Shown: piece by piece, positions 37,981 to 50,493 of the stretch
Numbering within the stretch: position 1 is the stretch's first letter
How the letters are laid out: each line of letters opens with the position of its first letter
Origin: Centrapalus pauciflorus
Taxonomy: Eukaryota; Streptophyta; Magnoliopsida; Asterales; Asteraceae
Assembly: GCA_020465985.1 (NCBI GenBank)
Contig: JAANYP010004803.1
Coordinates: forward strand, 124,001-188,000
DNA: 64,000 nucleotides
Direction: 5' to 3'
Position numbers and translations under genes: made by a program
Notes under the pieces: model-generated
Told to the model about the DNA's origin: nothing
What the model saw: only the letters and a program-made list of their open reading frames with translations
Databases searched by the model: none

Positions 37981-39200
37981 TCCCAAAATGAACAAATAAT
38001 TAAGATGTTTAATCATCATAAGTCATTTAAGATCATTTAAATGACATATTAATTTTTTACTAATAAAAATGGTAATTAGTCAATATAATTATCAAAGTAG
38101 CATGTTCAAAATTAACCATTAATTCAAAAGATGGTTTAAATTTCTAACACGAACCTGAAAAAATGAGTTACTATTTCGTAATATTTACTATTGTGATATA
38201 CCTGAAGAATGAAATTTTTAAATATTTAGTTAATTGAAATGTTATAAAAATGAATAAAAACAACAAATGTTTTTTGTAACATTTTAATGATATACTAACT
38301 TATAGTATTTAAATAAAAATACAATATATTATATTTGATAATATTAAGGACATAACTTATAGTATTTAAAAAAAAATACAATATATTATTATATATGATA
38401 ATATTAAGAACAAGCTATTAAGTAAATGTTAAAATTAGCTAACCGAATATCAAAAATCATGAAATAGATAAGCATCAACAACTCACCTATTTAATCTTAC
38501 TTTTATATCTATACTTTTATCTACAACGGGAGTCGAACCACTAACCTTAGTGTCTCCCTTAACCTCCTTCACATTTAAACAGTTGATATTAAGTTGACTT
38601 AAAATGACATGTTGTATTTTTGATTCTCTGCTCCGTTGGCAATATATTTATATAATTAGAAACAAAATACTAAAATTACACATAAGATATGCACCATGAT
38701 AACACACATTCCTAATATTTTTTCTTGACTTTTGTAATGAAAAATATAAAAGTTAGATGACGGAACCCAACCAAACCATGTTAAGCCAGGAAAAAACAAA
38801 ACCAAAAACTAAATCAAATGTTTTTTTGGTTTCGAACTGATTTAGTTGGATTCCAATATAATAATTCATATGTTTTTCAGTTCAATCTGACATTTTTATT
38901 ATATATTTAAAAGCGTTTATTAAAAAAATATCAATATGTTTTTTTGCGGTTTTTGCATTTTCATTATTCCATGTTATTTTTTTCCAAAGAGTCCTTAAGC
39001 TAAATTTTTTTTCTAGTTTTGTGAAATTTGACTATTATAACCGCTTATAATTGGTAAACTAAGTTTTTTAAAAAAATGAAACCAGGTTCTAATAACCAAA
39101 TTTTACTGAACAAAAATAATTTTTAAAAAAAAACATAAACCGACGAGAACACAATAAAATGTAAAAACAAGTTTTTTTTCAAGAATAAACCCTTAGGTAG
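37978..39200. other. Gene-free stretch
   Basis: AT-rich with no gene. A 45-base direct repeat with ACTTATAGTATTTAAA lies near 38295-38400, and the only other notable item is a B-box-like motif at 38526. Confidence 0.55.
38520..38590 (-). other. tRNA-like box B, possible SINE remnant
   Basis: The minus strand has GTGGTTCGACTCCCG, a close match to the tRNA B box, with a TAAGGGAGACACTAAGGTTA loop-like stretch before it. No A box is clear. It may be a tRNA-derived SINE fragment. Confidence 0.35.
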
Positions 39201-39204
39201 CGTT

Positions 39205-39340
39205 TGGATTACAGGATTTTGATATACCAGGATTTAAATATGACAGACTCTAAAAATGACAAGATTTAAATGTGACAGGATTTGAATCATGTCATGTGTT
39301 TGGTTTGCAGGATTTCAAATTCAATTATTTGTAAAATCTT
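39205..39340. mobile_element. Possible MITE left end
   Basis: GTAGCGTTTGGATTACAGGA followed by repeated CAGGATTT words and GTGTTTGGTTTGCAGG. Sequences that open with GCGTTTGG are common at plant DNA-transposon ends. No right end could be matched, so the call is weak. Confidence 0.35.
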
Positions 39341-39359
39341 GTTTATTTGCAAATGTATC

Positions 39360-39830
39360 AAATTATATGGGTAAAGCAGGTAGATGTACAAAAAGTAAGG
39401 TAAGGTATGTTAAAAGATGAGTAATGTGTAAATAGGTAGGGGTAGGGTGGTAGGTAGGTAGGGTAGGTAGGGGTGGGTGGGTGGGTAAGGTGTGCTGGGA
39501 TGTGAAGGGTGTGGGATGGGTGTGTATATGTATATGTGGGTAAGGTAGGATGAGTGAGGATATGACACAATGCATATTTCGTGTGGGATTGATGTGGGTA
39601 AAGTAAGTGGATGGGTAAGGGTGGGGTGAGTAGGGGCGGGTGAGAAGGGTAAGTATAGGGTGGGTATGTATATGTAGATATAAGTGAGGTATGATGAGTG
39701 AGAGTAAGATACGATGTTTTGTTAGGTTGTGGTGGGGATAGGTAAGGTGGTTAGGTTTGGTAGGTAGGGGTAGGATGAGTATGTACGGTAGCGTATGGTA
39801 CAATGAATTGATGTAGGTATGTAGTGTTAG
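39360..39830 (+). repeat. G-rich degenerate minisatellite with a G-quadruplex motif
   Basis: Words such as GGGTAGG, GGTGGGTG and GGATGAGTG repeat imperfectly over about 470 bases, in strong contrast to the AT-rich surroundings. At 39470-39485 there is GGGGTGGGTGGGTGGG, four G-runs with one-base loops. The 185-codon frame on the minus strand (39363-39920) is a low-complexity translation of this repeat. Confidence 0.85.
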
Positions 39831-39871
39831 AGTTATCATTGTTTGGTATATTTGGTTAGGGTAGAGTTGGG

Positions 39872-41232
39872 CAGGGCCGACCCTTAGGCTGTTCAACCTG
39901 GGCTCCTCAGGGCCCATCAACTAAAAGGGGCCCAAAAATTTATTTTATTTATGTTGATAACCTAGGCCCAATTGCCCAAACACAAAATCAGATTTGCAAA
40001 GGTATGTTGTACATGCGCCTCAGCGCCTGTGGTCCTGTGGAGACGTGATGCCCTCATGGAGAACTTTAAGCGCCTCTGCGAAATTCAAGGCGTGGGTTAT
40101 GGGGTTGTTAATTATTTTCCGTTCGCGACTCTTCCTCTTCGATTTCTATGATTGGTCGGCTCTACCTCCAATCTTCAACGGCTTAACGATTGAACAACTA
40201 GTAAGTATTAACGTACAACACTAGGCCGATTCTTCCTCTTTTCTTTTTTCTCATAGAAGATCACGATTCAGATTCATAGACGATTCTTAAACTCTAGGCA
40301 TCCTGTTGTGTTGATTGTTGTCTATATCTAATTGGAAATTTTGAATTTGAAGCTTGAAAGAGGGAAGCCATTAGATTTCAAATCCTGTTGTGTACTTGTG
40401 TAAATTGTTGTTTGGACCGTCTGGTGTTTTGTTTTGTTTGGTCAGTTGGTCCATAATTGGATTTTGGAATTTGGAATTCTATATCCAACTTTGCAAGTCT
40501 GGAAACACTGGAGCCGTGGAACACTCTTGAAACAGTGGATCAAGATTTCAATTTTCAAGTAAAGGTGTGGATCAGTGGAGTCTGGAAACAGTGGATATCG
40601 AACTTACATTTTCAATATGACGTCATGTTATTTGAAAGAAACAATTTGATGAAACTAATAATGAATATCGGATCCAATCGCAAAAGAGTCTTCTAGAGTT
40701 GATTACTTTTCTATTGTTGTAGATATGATAATTAATTCATTACATGATAGATTTGAACAACTAGAAACATTTGAAAGTGTATTTGGATTTTTATATGACT
40801 CAAAGAAATTGAAATCATTAAATGACGATGAATTAAGAAAAAATTATGATAATTTTGCAAATACGTTTTCTTGTAATAATGTGTCGATTTAGATGCTTTT
40901 TTTTGGAAATAAAAGTTTTACAAATCACTTTGCCAAACACTTTGATGTCAGCGTTTGAAATCTTAGAGTTTATTAAAGCTGCAGATTGCTATCCAAAAGT
41001 AATAAGTGCATATCGCATATTATTAACTACACCCGTCACTGTAGCTTCGACAGAAATAAGTTTCTTAAAATTGAAATTATTAAAAAATTATTTGAGATCA
41101 ACAATGTCACAAGAAATGTTGAACGGTTTGACCGTGTTATGTATAGAGAAAGATATGTTAGATAATATCGATCTTGATACACTTATGAATGATTTTGCAT
41201 CTAAAAATGCTCGAAGATACAAATTTTTATAA
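39872..41232 (+). pseudogene. hAT transposase gene, decayed (zinc-finger MYM-type 1-like family)
   Basis: CAGGGCCGACCCTTAGGC at 39872 is a typical hAT left end. From about 40690 the translation gives YFSIVVDMIINSLHDRFEQL and LYDSKKLKSL, then after a stop and frameshift near 40890 the open frame to 41232 gives the C-terminal dimerisation region: LPNTLMSAFEILEF, DCYPKVISAYRILLT, KLKLLKNYLRSTMSQEMLNG and a tail IDLDTLMNDFASKNARR. This matches the hAT C-terminal domain of the TTF/MYM-like plant proteins. The zinc-finger and most of the RNase H fold are missing, so it is a deleted copy. No right terminal repeat was found before the TA microsatellite at 41348. Confidence 0.85.
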
Positions 41233-41344
41233 ATTTCTATTTTGTAATGACAGGTTGAGAAGTTTTGGAAGACTTGAGATTGGTAATGATGCAACAAAGT
41301 CAACATTATCAAATCGTAAGTTCTTTTAGTGAATTTTTTTTGCT

Positions 41345-41347
<3 letters not shown>

Positions 41348-41413
<66 letters not shown>
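41348..41413. repeat. (TA)n microsatellite
   Basis: About 65 bases of TA. The sequence after it (ATAAAGCATTTAGC...ATGCACAAGGTACAA) resembles that after the TA repeat at 43469, so both may sit at the same site in a repeated element. Confidence 0.95.
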
Positions 41414-41416
<3 letters not shown>

Positions 41417-41569
41417 TAATAAAGCATTTAGCTTTTTACAAGCTACAATGCACAAGGTACAATAAGTTAATGCACAATCTTATATTTAAGACATACAAGT
41501 TACTATTGCATGATGTACAACTGTTCAATGCAAATAAAGTTTTTAAAAGATCAGACCCATTTTAAAATA

Positions 41570-43460
41570 TTTAAAACAGATTTTCACTTTTAAAAATTTT
41601 GAATTCTTGAGATATGAAATGGCAGCATGCCTTGGAAACACAACTTAATTTTTTTCCCCACGCCTCATCATCGCTAACTCGCTACAACCACTACCGGTGG
41701 CTCTCTGCCTCTGGTTGCGGCTCATCCACTTCATCATGAAATGAAACCTAACTTCTTTCAGCGTAAGAATGCCATAGTTATTGGGACTCTCAGCTATCCT
41801 CGATAACGCCGGTGACCGCTGCCGTGACGGCCGGAGGTCATGAAGTCAAACTTCTTACCATCATTCGTGAAATTGTAACTCCAATCTCTCCAGGCTTTAT
41901 TAGGGTTTTGTTGGTCTGCAGCGGAGTTGAACTTGTAAGCTGCCATATGCTTCTTTGGTAACGGCAACATTGCCGTTTGTAATTTCGATGTCTCTCCGGC
42001 ATTCACCGGAATCTGGTAGCGACGATGATGAATGCATAGGAGTAACAGCTCCCACAGATGGATTTGATCAATGGCGGATTCGTTTTTGGGGAAGCAGAAT
42101 CTGCTATTCTTCAGGTTTGATTTGTGGTTTGCTTTGTGATGACCTGTTGAACGATTTTCAAAACTTGTCCATAAAATTTGAAGGTTTGAAGAATTTAAAT
42201 CAAAGTTTTGGGATAAAATCGTTTTGGGGAAGCAAAATCTGCTTTCTTCTTCTTTTAATTAATTTTTTGTCTCCATCTTTTTAACAATGCTATGTTTTTT
42301 CATGAGTTTATGGACCTTGATTTTTCTGGGTAATTGTAAGTTGTTTGAGGGAATTATCAGAGGAAGCATTTGAAATTTAAGACTCATGTAAATATGGCTT
42401 TATCCACCTCCATTAAGGTATTAAACAATTCTTCTTTTTTAATTTGAAATTAAGGTTCAATTTATGTTTTTGTCAATTAACAGTTTCTTATGATGTTCAG
42501 AAAATCATAGATTCACATGTCCAATAACCACACAAAATAACCTTCTTATACCAACTCCTCGGCTGGTGTTTCTCCATTAAGGTATTAATTAATTCTTCTT
42601 CTTTTTTTTTTTTTTTTAACTACCTTTAAGATGCACCTTATAAATTTATTGTATCAGCATATCTTTTTGGGGATGAGTATCAGAGGTCTCTGCACTCTCA
42701 GGTATGCATTTCGTTCACTGTTTCTACATTTATATCAAATTAGTGTTAGTTCAGTAGCTGAATGGCCACTAAACCATGATCAGGTATTCAGGTTTCTTGG
42801 ATACACCAATTTTGCACATGAATATTAATTTTATTATATGATTTATCCCGAGCCCTCACAATATGGACATGAAAAATTGGTCTTTGAGGTGTTTAAACCC
42901 ATTCAGTTAAAATATATGTATAGTTAAATTAAATTGATTGGTCGATTTCTTCCAAATCAAAGCCATGTTTAAGTGTTTAGCTATGGTTGCAGGTTTCCTG
43001 ATGTCGTGGACATTTTCAGTGGTGATGAGAATATTGGCTGAGTCGATTCAAATATTAGATTGACCGGCGTAGGAAGTTTAACAATTGGTGGATTACACAG
43101 ATTCTGCAGAGATAGCAAGTACACTTCAATCTGGTTACACGGAGGTGCCAACATGTCCAGTATGTCTAGGTTAGTTATTGATGAATTTTGTTAATAAAAG
43201 GCAACTGTTTATGCCCTTTGAGTATGTTAAAAGATGTTACTGATATATGTTTTGTATCTGTTGTATAGTTGTGTGCATATGGTAACTTTTGGTATTGATT
43301 TCTATTTATTTAAAATGATAGAGCGATTGGATCATGACACGAGTGCAATACAAATCACCCATTGTGACCATTCCTATCAATTTAAGATTTAAATGTTATT
43401 TGATATGTTCTATATTTGAAATTTTATTACTTAATTTTTTTTAAATAATGAATTGTATTT
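41570..43460. other. Higher-GC stretch with coding-like patches, no gene named
   Basis: Base composition rises at 41660-42270 and there are short open frames on both strands (41794-42006 minus, 41955-42284 plus). A repeated TTTTGGGGAAGCA(G/A)AATCTGC appears at 42088 and 42222. No domain or splice structure could be recognised. It may be an untranslated or captured piece of a host gene. Confidence 0.35.
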
Positions 43461-43464
43461 AAAA

Positions 43465-43468
<4 letters not shown>

Positions 43469-43508
<40 letters not shown>

Positions 43509-45240
43509 GTTACTACTTTATAATGCATTTAGATCAATGATCTTAAACACAAGTTTTTATGCATCAGGTACAACTTATTTATGCATATTCTTGAATTTTA
43601 AGACAATAGGTACAAGTTTAGATACGTAAAAGTGAGTATTGCATGGAAAGAAAGAGTCAAACATTTAAATAATAACATTTACCAAGATGTAAATGCACTA
43701 TTCATAACCTATTCATCTTATTACTTTTGATTTTTTTTTGTTTTTTGTTCTTAAGATTTTATGTTTTTCATATATAATTTATTTATCAATTTGTTTTAAC
43801 TAAATAAAATATAATTCTATATTATATCTTATTTAATACTAATTTAATCTAATATTTAAATATTATAGTTTTACATTAATACAAACTTTAATTCAAAGTC
43901 ATTTTAAAATGTTGTTATTTTATTTAATCCATTTTTAAATTTACTTAATATAACTATTGCTTTGAATTTTTTTCTTATTTTTTTCTGTTATGATTTTTTT
44001 TTCTATTTTTATAGATTCTTATAAAATAAAGTACAGTGAATTATTTTCTTTCCATTTTTTCTATACAATAAAATATATAAAAATAATAACATTTATCAAG
44101 ATAATAAATCACTATTCATCCTTTTTTTGTTTTTAAGATTTTGTGTTTTCCTATATAATTTATTTATTAATTTGTTTTAATTAAATAAAAAATATAATTC
44201 TATATTATATCTTATTTAATACTAATTTAATCTAATATTTAAATATTAAAGTTTTACATTTAACACAAACTCCCATTTAAAGTCATTTTTATACGTAGTT
44301 ATTTTATTTAATCCGATCTTAACTTTACTTAATATCAACTATTATTGCTTTGAAACTTTTTTCTTATTTTTGTTATGTTTTGATTTCTTTCTCTTTTCAT
44401 ATATTTTTTTAAAATAAATAATATTACACATAATTTTCTCTACATTAAAGTATAGTGAAATTATTTCTTTTTTAATATGAATTATCATTTTTTTTCTACA
44501 TAAAGAAATATATTATCATAAAACATATTGTATATTGTAAAACTTTTTTTTTTTGACAGAAAAGCACATACATCTCTAATATTACTTCTAAATCTACATA
44601 TTTATATATTATCCAATATTTGTTATCATTCTTAATCTGTTTGATACATAACACTATTCATATATCAAATAAATATTTTTAGATATATTATTTATTAAAT
44701 AACTTTATTACTGTAATTGTTGTTTTAATCATTATCTTTATTGTTAAATTGTTTATATATATAAACCTAGAAGTAAATGAGAAGTTAAATATATCTCGAG
44801 AAATATGAGAAGCACAATGATCCATTTTTACGTATTGATTCACCATTTTTATTATAAATAATAAATCATAAATTGCGAACTAAGTGAATCAACAATTCAC
44901 TATGTTTTAACTTAATTCATTAGTTTTTGAATTTACATAAATTGAAAATAAGTGAATGTATGTATGTATGCATTCATGTGATTTGCTCGATATTTTTCTG
45001 TATTATTTTCGTTATAAGCTTTAGCAAAATGAATGTAGTATATTTAGAATTTGTTTAAAAAATCTAAAAAATAGCAGTTAACCCTTTTAAATAATAATAA
45101 CATTAAAATGATATGTGACTAAAGATGTTATTAATTTTGATTGATAATTATATTTTAAATTTGTTATTTTTTATAATTCAACTTAATTAGTTTATTTGTT
45201 AATGATTCATTTACCGCCGCAAAGCGCGGGGTATTTAACT
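43469..45240 (+). mobile_element. Degenerate Helitron-like element, plus strand
   Basis: It may start at TCTATATATATATATA (43469). The right side has a GC-rich hairpin (ACCGCCGCAAAGCGCGGGGT, 45212-45231) followed by TATTTAACTCGT, which looks like a Helitron 3' end with CTAG changed to CTCG. The interior is very AT-rich with a direct duplication of about 240 bases (near 43745-43985 and 44127-44360). Confidence 0.45.
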
Positions 45241-45289
45241 CGTTGAAAACATAAATAAAGCATGCTGGCCTTCTCCCATGCTCGTCGGC

Positions 45290-45420
45290 TCGTTGCTGCA
45301 GCCGTGCAGCTCCAAACGACTCTTGGTTTACCTGCTTTTGAACTCTGCCGCTTCGTTGGTTTGTTGCTGCAGGCGTGCAGCTCCAAACGACTGGAGGTTC
45401 CCCTGCTTTGCTTCTGGACA
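45290..45420. repeat. 71-bp tandem duplication, GC-rich
   Basis: TTGCTGCAG(C/G)CGTGCAGCTCC with CAAACGACT and a CCTGCTTT end occurs at 45292 and 45363. The open frames across it on both strands have no known motif. Confidence 0.8.
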
Positions 45421-45944
45421 TCTATAATTCAAAAACTCTGCCACTTCTTGCTTAACCACTCTCGCTTCTTTCTCTGGCTTAGCTCTCAATCATCACCAGT
45501 CTGTTGGGTAACAATACTCTCTCAACCGACCACATATTCAAATGTATGCTTTGATTATTGATTTTGCTCTTTACTTCTCGCTTAAATCCATTTCCCTTTA
45601 TTTATGGTTCTAATGTCTAATTTCACTTAGATGTATTTCCCTTAATATTGCTGGTTATGATTTGTGTCTTCACTTTTTTTTTGTTCCAACAACTTAATTT
45701 TGCTTGGTGTATCTTATATTTTTAACTATCTTGAATTGACAATTTACATATTTCAGTATCTTTTGGCTATGAAAGTTGTATGTTTGTTTTTTAATTTCAT
45801 AAATATGTTTGAAACTTCAGTAGGTTGAGGCTTCCCTATCGAGGATACTGACACCAGTGGAAACTTCCAAAAGTTGCAGGTGTTTATCAAGTTGCAATGG
45901 CTTGGGCTGTCTATTCAAGTTCTAAAAATATCTGAATTGTGTGG

Positions 45945-46300
45945 CATAGATGGTGTTGCCCCTAGGGCATTAATGAATCAGCATCGTTCTAGACGGTTTA
46001 GAGCAGCCAAAGATGCAACACATGTGGTATTTATGTTTTTCATGTTACTCATTGATTATTTAAACTTCAGATTTTTGTTGACTAACCTTTGTGGCCTTTC
46101 TCTTTAGGCAGCTGAGGAGGAAAAGCTGAGGGAGGAGTTTGAGTGGGAAGGCAGAAAACTTCCTCACAAACAAGAATCCCGGACTTTTGACTCGAATGTT
46201 ATTACCCCGGGCACCGAAGTCATGGCAGTTTTGTCAGTTGCTCTGCAATACTACATTCACCAAAGATTGAACAATGATCCTGGATGGAAGCCCATAAAGG
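45945..46300 (+). pseudogene. XRN-type 5'-3' exoribonuclease fragment, two exons
   Basis: Exon-like piece 1 (about 45945-46024) reads IDGVAPRALMNQHRSRRFRA, the conserved N-terminal nuclease motif of the XRN family. After an intron-like gap with an acceptor TCTTTAG, piece 2 (46108-46300) reads AAEEEKLREEFEWEGRKLP and FDSNVITPGTEVMAVLSVAL up to PGWKPIK, then a donor GTAATT. XRN proteins degrade decapped or cleaved RNA from the 5' end. Only about 90 of the family's roughly 1,000 residues are present; the catalytic acidic cluster before and after is lacking. The piece is a relic, not a working gene. Confidence 0.9.
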
Positions 46301-46311
46301 TAATTTTTGAT

Positions 46312-46766
46312 GAGGGTGTAATTGAGCTTAATTGAGTTGATAGAGTGCGAAGCTCAAGCTCAACATTAGAAGTTTAGAACTTGAAGCTTTAAACCTGATT
46401 AAGATTTAATTTTCAAGCTCGAGCTCGAGCTTGATGAAGCAAGTAATAGTTTTGATTCTGCCTTGACGCGACTAGACTCAATTTTGTATTAAAGATTGGA
46501 ATTTAACATCCAATTCAACATTAGCTCGAATTGACTTGAATCTAATTTGTAATAAGAAGGGTAATCATGTATGTGAGTCTTGATGTATGTATATGCATGT
46601 ATGTACACACATAAACGGTAATAATGCAATATAACTTACAATCTCAAGAAGGCTTGTGAGCTTTACAAGTCTGGTATTTTAATACAGCTCATTTTATAAT
46701 CTATTAGAGTCGGTCTTGAGTAGCTAAGGAGTTGGCTTGACTTGATTACACATTTACACCCCTCCT
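46312..46766. mobile_element. Possible hAT-like MITE in the XRN intron
   Basis: GAGGGTGTAATTGAGC on the left and TTACACATTTACACCCCTC on the right are imperfect inverted repeats about 450 bases apart. The core has AGCTCGAGCTCGAGCT. It starts 12 bases after the XRN exon end. The target duplication was not found. Confidence 0.4.
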
Positions 46767-46769
46767 CGA

Positions 46770-48030
46770 ATCCTGACCACGGTTTAGAATAATAGAAGTA
46801 TGCATATAGTACAATATTAGTTGCATTACATTATTGATCTTTGAATTATATGTGAATTATTGAGGGAACACACATATATACATAATATCGCTGCTGTTTT
46901 TGGGTTCTATTGTGCAGTTGAAATACACACATATTCACTACACATAACAGTTAGTTTTTTTGCAGTTGAAATACACACATATATATTTTATCATGTGCTA
47001 CTCTTTTTTCTGTGTTCTCACATCTGATCTAAAAGCACAGGGCATATAATTGCTATGGCGTTTAAAATATGCTAAAATTTGGTATGACTTCTATAATCAC
47101 TTGATGGTTACAAATCCATGCTTTTCACACAATACATCTTGCTTTATGATTTTGATCCAAATATTTCAAAGCACAAAAAAACTTACTTTAATACACAATA
47201 TAGCATTCAGTTTCTACATCCATCGTCCATATATGCCTGTTAACTTTTTGTTTTTATAGTTCCTTTGTAGATTCAATTTTTTCTGTTAACAAGGATTATT
47301 CATTTTATATATTGTTAGTTTGAAATTATTAAGATTAAAATTTTAAATTCTAGACAATCTCGATCAATCATAAATTTTTTATATGGTTCTGGTTTGTTGC
47401 AATCGAAATTGGCACTTAAGGATGTTGGTTTGATGCTTCATTTGTTTACTACTTTCGGATTGCATTTGAGGTCAATCAATTCTTTCCTTATTTTGTCAAA
47501 ACTAATTCATATTCCTTTTGTTATGGCTTGGGGGAAATAGAAAAACATGTTGATGCAGCTAAGGTTGACAGGTTGAGCCATGTTTAAATGAAAGGGTTCC
47601 TGTAGATGTGTTGTGGATGTGTCAGATATAAAAAAATCTCACACATCTCTTCTAGAAAATGTGGTAAGTACTATCTTTTTCTGTTCCATGTCTTTGCTTC
47701 TTTGATTTCTACATCTGATTTTGTGAAGATAACCATCCTGGACAATTTTACTATTTATATATTTTATATTTTCAATATACAGAAATGAAGAAAAAAAGGC
47801 TTTAATTATGTTAAAACTAGATTTGTTTTCTAGAGTAGCTCAACATACATTAATTATGTTAAACCAGCGTTGATGAACCTCATTTAACCATGTAAGTGAC
47901 TCCACTAAGGGTTTTAAAAGTGAAAGATTGAAGCAGTCTGAGTTTTAGAAAACTGCACTTGAATACTTAATCACCATCAATGTGAATCCAATGCTTCTAA
48001 ATCTTTGCAAAATTGAAATGATTTGTTAAT
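46770..48030. other. Intron-like stretch, no gene
   Basis: T-rich sequence without a recognisable gene. Open frames of 60-70 codons are not supported. Confidence 0.45.
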
Positions 48031-48037
48031 TTTACAG

Positions 48038-48860
48038 GTATCTATGGATTTTTGTCAATGCACTTATCTACGTTGCTGCTTATAGAAAGGAAACTTTGAT
48101 GGTTAAACACAACAGATTGGTTCCATATGTAATTAAACTTACACAAGAGTTCCTAAAGAAAGGTACATATATACTTGTATTTGCTCTTTATTTTATAGTG
48201 GCAAATTCTTGTGTGTCTTTAATTTCTCAAGGTTTGTTTATATTTATATGGCAAAGTTTTTAGGTTTTCTTCTTTTGTTGAATGCATTTAAAAGAGGATC
48301 TTGAATATAATATAAATCTTTTTTGCTTTTTAACACTGAAGTTTTTATGCTACTAATAATATGCTTCTGACTCACTCTAAAAGCCTACAAGAACATAACT
48401 CTAATAAAATTTAACATCAAATCAAGGTATCCAAGAGTCAGTGGGTTAATTTCGTGATCTTTAAGTATCATGGCAAGTTTTCTTTTCTTGAATGATCATG
48501 CATTTTTCACTTCTTAAAATATTAGATTGGGGGGGTTTGCAAGATCAAGTTTTTTATGAAATTGATGATTAGTGAGAACCCAACATTTCCTTCACTCACA
48601 ATGACTTGACATTATTTGGTTTTAATTCAAGCTACATGATTTTATCCTGGTTCATGATTTTACAGGTGGCATTGAAAGAATATTGCGAGATTATATTACT
48701 TTTGTTGTGTCATGTGGTACATATAAATTTTGGTGCTTTGATTTTTATCAACATTATCTTTTTTACTTTTTCTAACCGTTTTGATACCACATTTGTTGGT
48801 TCAGGTTTTAAACCGAACTATATCCCTACACGTCTCTATTGTTCGGCTTCTTTTACAGGT
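48038..48860 (+). pseudogene. Exon-like fragments of unidentified origin
   Basis: After an acceptor (TTTTACAG, 48037) comes a coding-like piece to about 48162: YLWIFVNALIYVAAYRKETL and LVPYVIKLTQEFLKK, then a donor (GTACAT). Two shorter pieces between CAG and GT borders are at about 48666-48717 and 48805-48858. I do not recognise the parent gene or genes. The spacing and borders look like captured exons, in the same orientation as XRN, LRR and flotillin pieces. Confidence 0.35.
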
Positions 48861-49216
48861 GAACTTCTATATGAATTTTCCCTACATTTCTAGATAAATA
48901 GTTCTGTTAAACTAAGGATTGAAGCACAATGAATAACAAGACTTTAGTGAAAAAATTGATATATTTTAGAATGTCTTCTCATCATACAAAAGTAACTTTA
49001 CATTGGATGTTTCTGCTTTAAAAGGTTTGGCCAAACATTAAAAAAAAAAAAAAACAAACTTCTGCTTAACATACTGAAGTTCATAATAAGAGAATTTTGA
49101 TGCCAACTGCTTTGCAAAAATGGGTGTGCACCCATTGACACCTTTCCATGGGATTGTTGTGCACTCTGTAGCTCTTAATGGATCAAAGTTACACATTTGC
49201 CGGAATGTCTTGTATA

Positions 49217-49315
49217 AGGCCTTGTTTGTTTACTTCTTAATGGAATCATTAAGATGTTATTTTACCTTTGAAGAACTTGTTAATGATTCCATCGATAAAT
49301 AAACAAACAGCCCGT
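49217..49315. mobile_element. Small MITE, about 100 bp
   Basis: GGCCTTGTTTGTTTACTTCT and, inverted at the right, CGGGCTGTTTGTTTATTTAT; the TGGAATCATTAA word also recurs inverted inside. The whole unit can fold on itself. Target duplication unclear. Confidence 0.6.
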
Positions 49316-49403
49316 AACTCTTCATACTCTTCATACTGCTTCAAACCATATCTGAGCCTTCTTTTGGTCAAGTATAATATCAATCAGCACCTTATTATAT
49401 ACT

Positions 49404-49560
49404 GTGAAATCTAATATTGGATCAGGCTGCTCCTCCAACCATGTCATCCTTTATGAAAATTTACGAGCAGTTGAAGTTTTGTTGAAACGTGGTGCTGATG
49501 TTGAGTCCCCAATTGAAACCATTAAAGGCATAGCCATTTGGTTTATCCATTTGACTGCAC
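49404..49560 (+). pseudogene. Ankyrin-repeat-like fragment
   Basis: The frame reads NLRAVEVLLKRGADVESPIE, close to the second helix and turn of an ankyrin repeat (VxxLLxxGADVE). It is preceded by an acceptor-like GGATCAG and followed by sequence without similarity. Only about 25 residues support it; chance is possible but the pattern is specific. Confidence 0.5.
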
Positions 49561-50021
49561 GGTTTTGTCGTTCATCACTTTGCTTAAACTGTTAAATACA
49601 AAATTGACGTGCAATCATTTGGTGCTTTTCTATGATTAGACTAAAAGAAAAAACTTGGGTTATATTTGTTTTGGAGCATCATGTGGGCAATTATTATGTG
49701 TGTCAGACCATCAGAGTTGTTTTACATCTCACTAACACCTTTCTTGACGTTATGTTTGATGTTGTAAACTGGACTTCTCAGTATACAATTTTCTATGGTT
49801 GGAAGTCATTTAAGAGTGTTATATTTATGTTAGTAAAAATCTGGTATCGATGAACTCACTACCTATCATTGGATGTGTTATTTTTTTTAATTGTTCCACT
49901 GGTCTAAAATTTTTTTAGACTGTCAATCAATATCAAAACATACAACTATTGCAATTTTTATAACTGTTTCAAATGAATCATTTTACGTTATGCTGATGAT
50001 TCACACCCTATTATGCTCCAG

Positions 50022-50093
50022 AGCTAACAAATTTGAAAGAGTTGCAAGTTTCCTCCAGCAAGGTGACAGATGATGGCATCACATATTTGAAAG
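50022..50093 (+). pseudogene. Single 72-nt leucine-rich-repeat exon
   Basis: Between an acceptor (GCTCCAG) and a donor (AAAG/GTCACT) there are exactly 72 bases that read LTNLKELQVSSSKVTDDGITYLK, one LRR unit with the T-D-x-G-I-x-Y-L pattern. LRR genes often have 72-nt exons, one repeat each. It stands alone, so it is a fragment. Confidence 0.75.
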
Positions 50094-50493
50094 GTCACTC
50101 CAGTTTCACAAATTAATTTATATTTTCTATTGTTGTGTAGTAGGGTAAGTTGCATTTGTGGCCCCCTAACAAAACTAAAAGTCAAGTATCCATATAAAGC
50201 TCGATCTGGTTCCTGATGCTAAAATTAGTTCACTCCTAATAAACTTTTTGGTCACTGCTTCAACTCTATTTATCATAGAGCTTTAAAAGTTATTGTAGCA
50301 TAGCAACCTGGAGAGAATTCTAATATTTAAAACACGGAAATATACAGCCTCATACATTATACCTCACAAATTGAGACATGTATCATGTATATTGTTTTTA
50401 TAAGTAGCGTTCAATTTGGACCAAACTTGTAATTTTGTTTCCATTTTTATTTTTGGACCAATGACTTAAAATTATTTTTGGAAAGATTCACAG

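Noticed and set aside
39360..39830. Interstitial telomere repeat
   Set aside because: The plant telomere unit TTTAGGG is not repeated; the words are GGGTAGG and GGTGGG types without fixed period.
39363..39920. 185-codon frame on the minus strand, His/Pro/Tyr/Thr-rich
   Set aside because: It arises from the G-rich minisatellite read on the other strand; low complexity, overlapping similar frames exist in other phases.
46050..46110. XRN segment as a working gene with distant exons
   Set aside because: No further XRN motifs occur downstream within 18 kb on the plus strand; a transposon-like element and other gene fragments follow instead.
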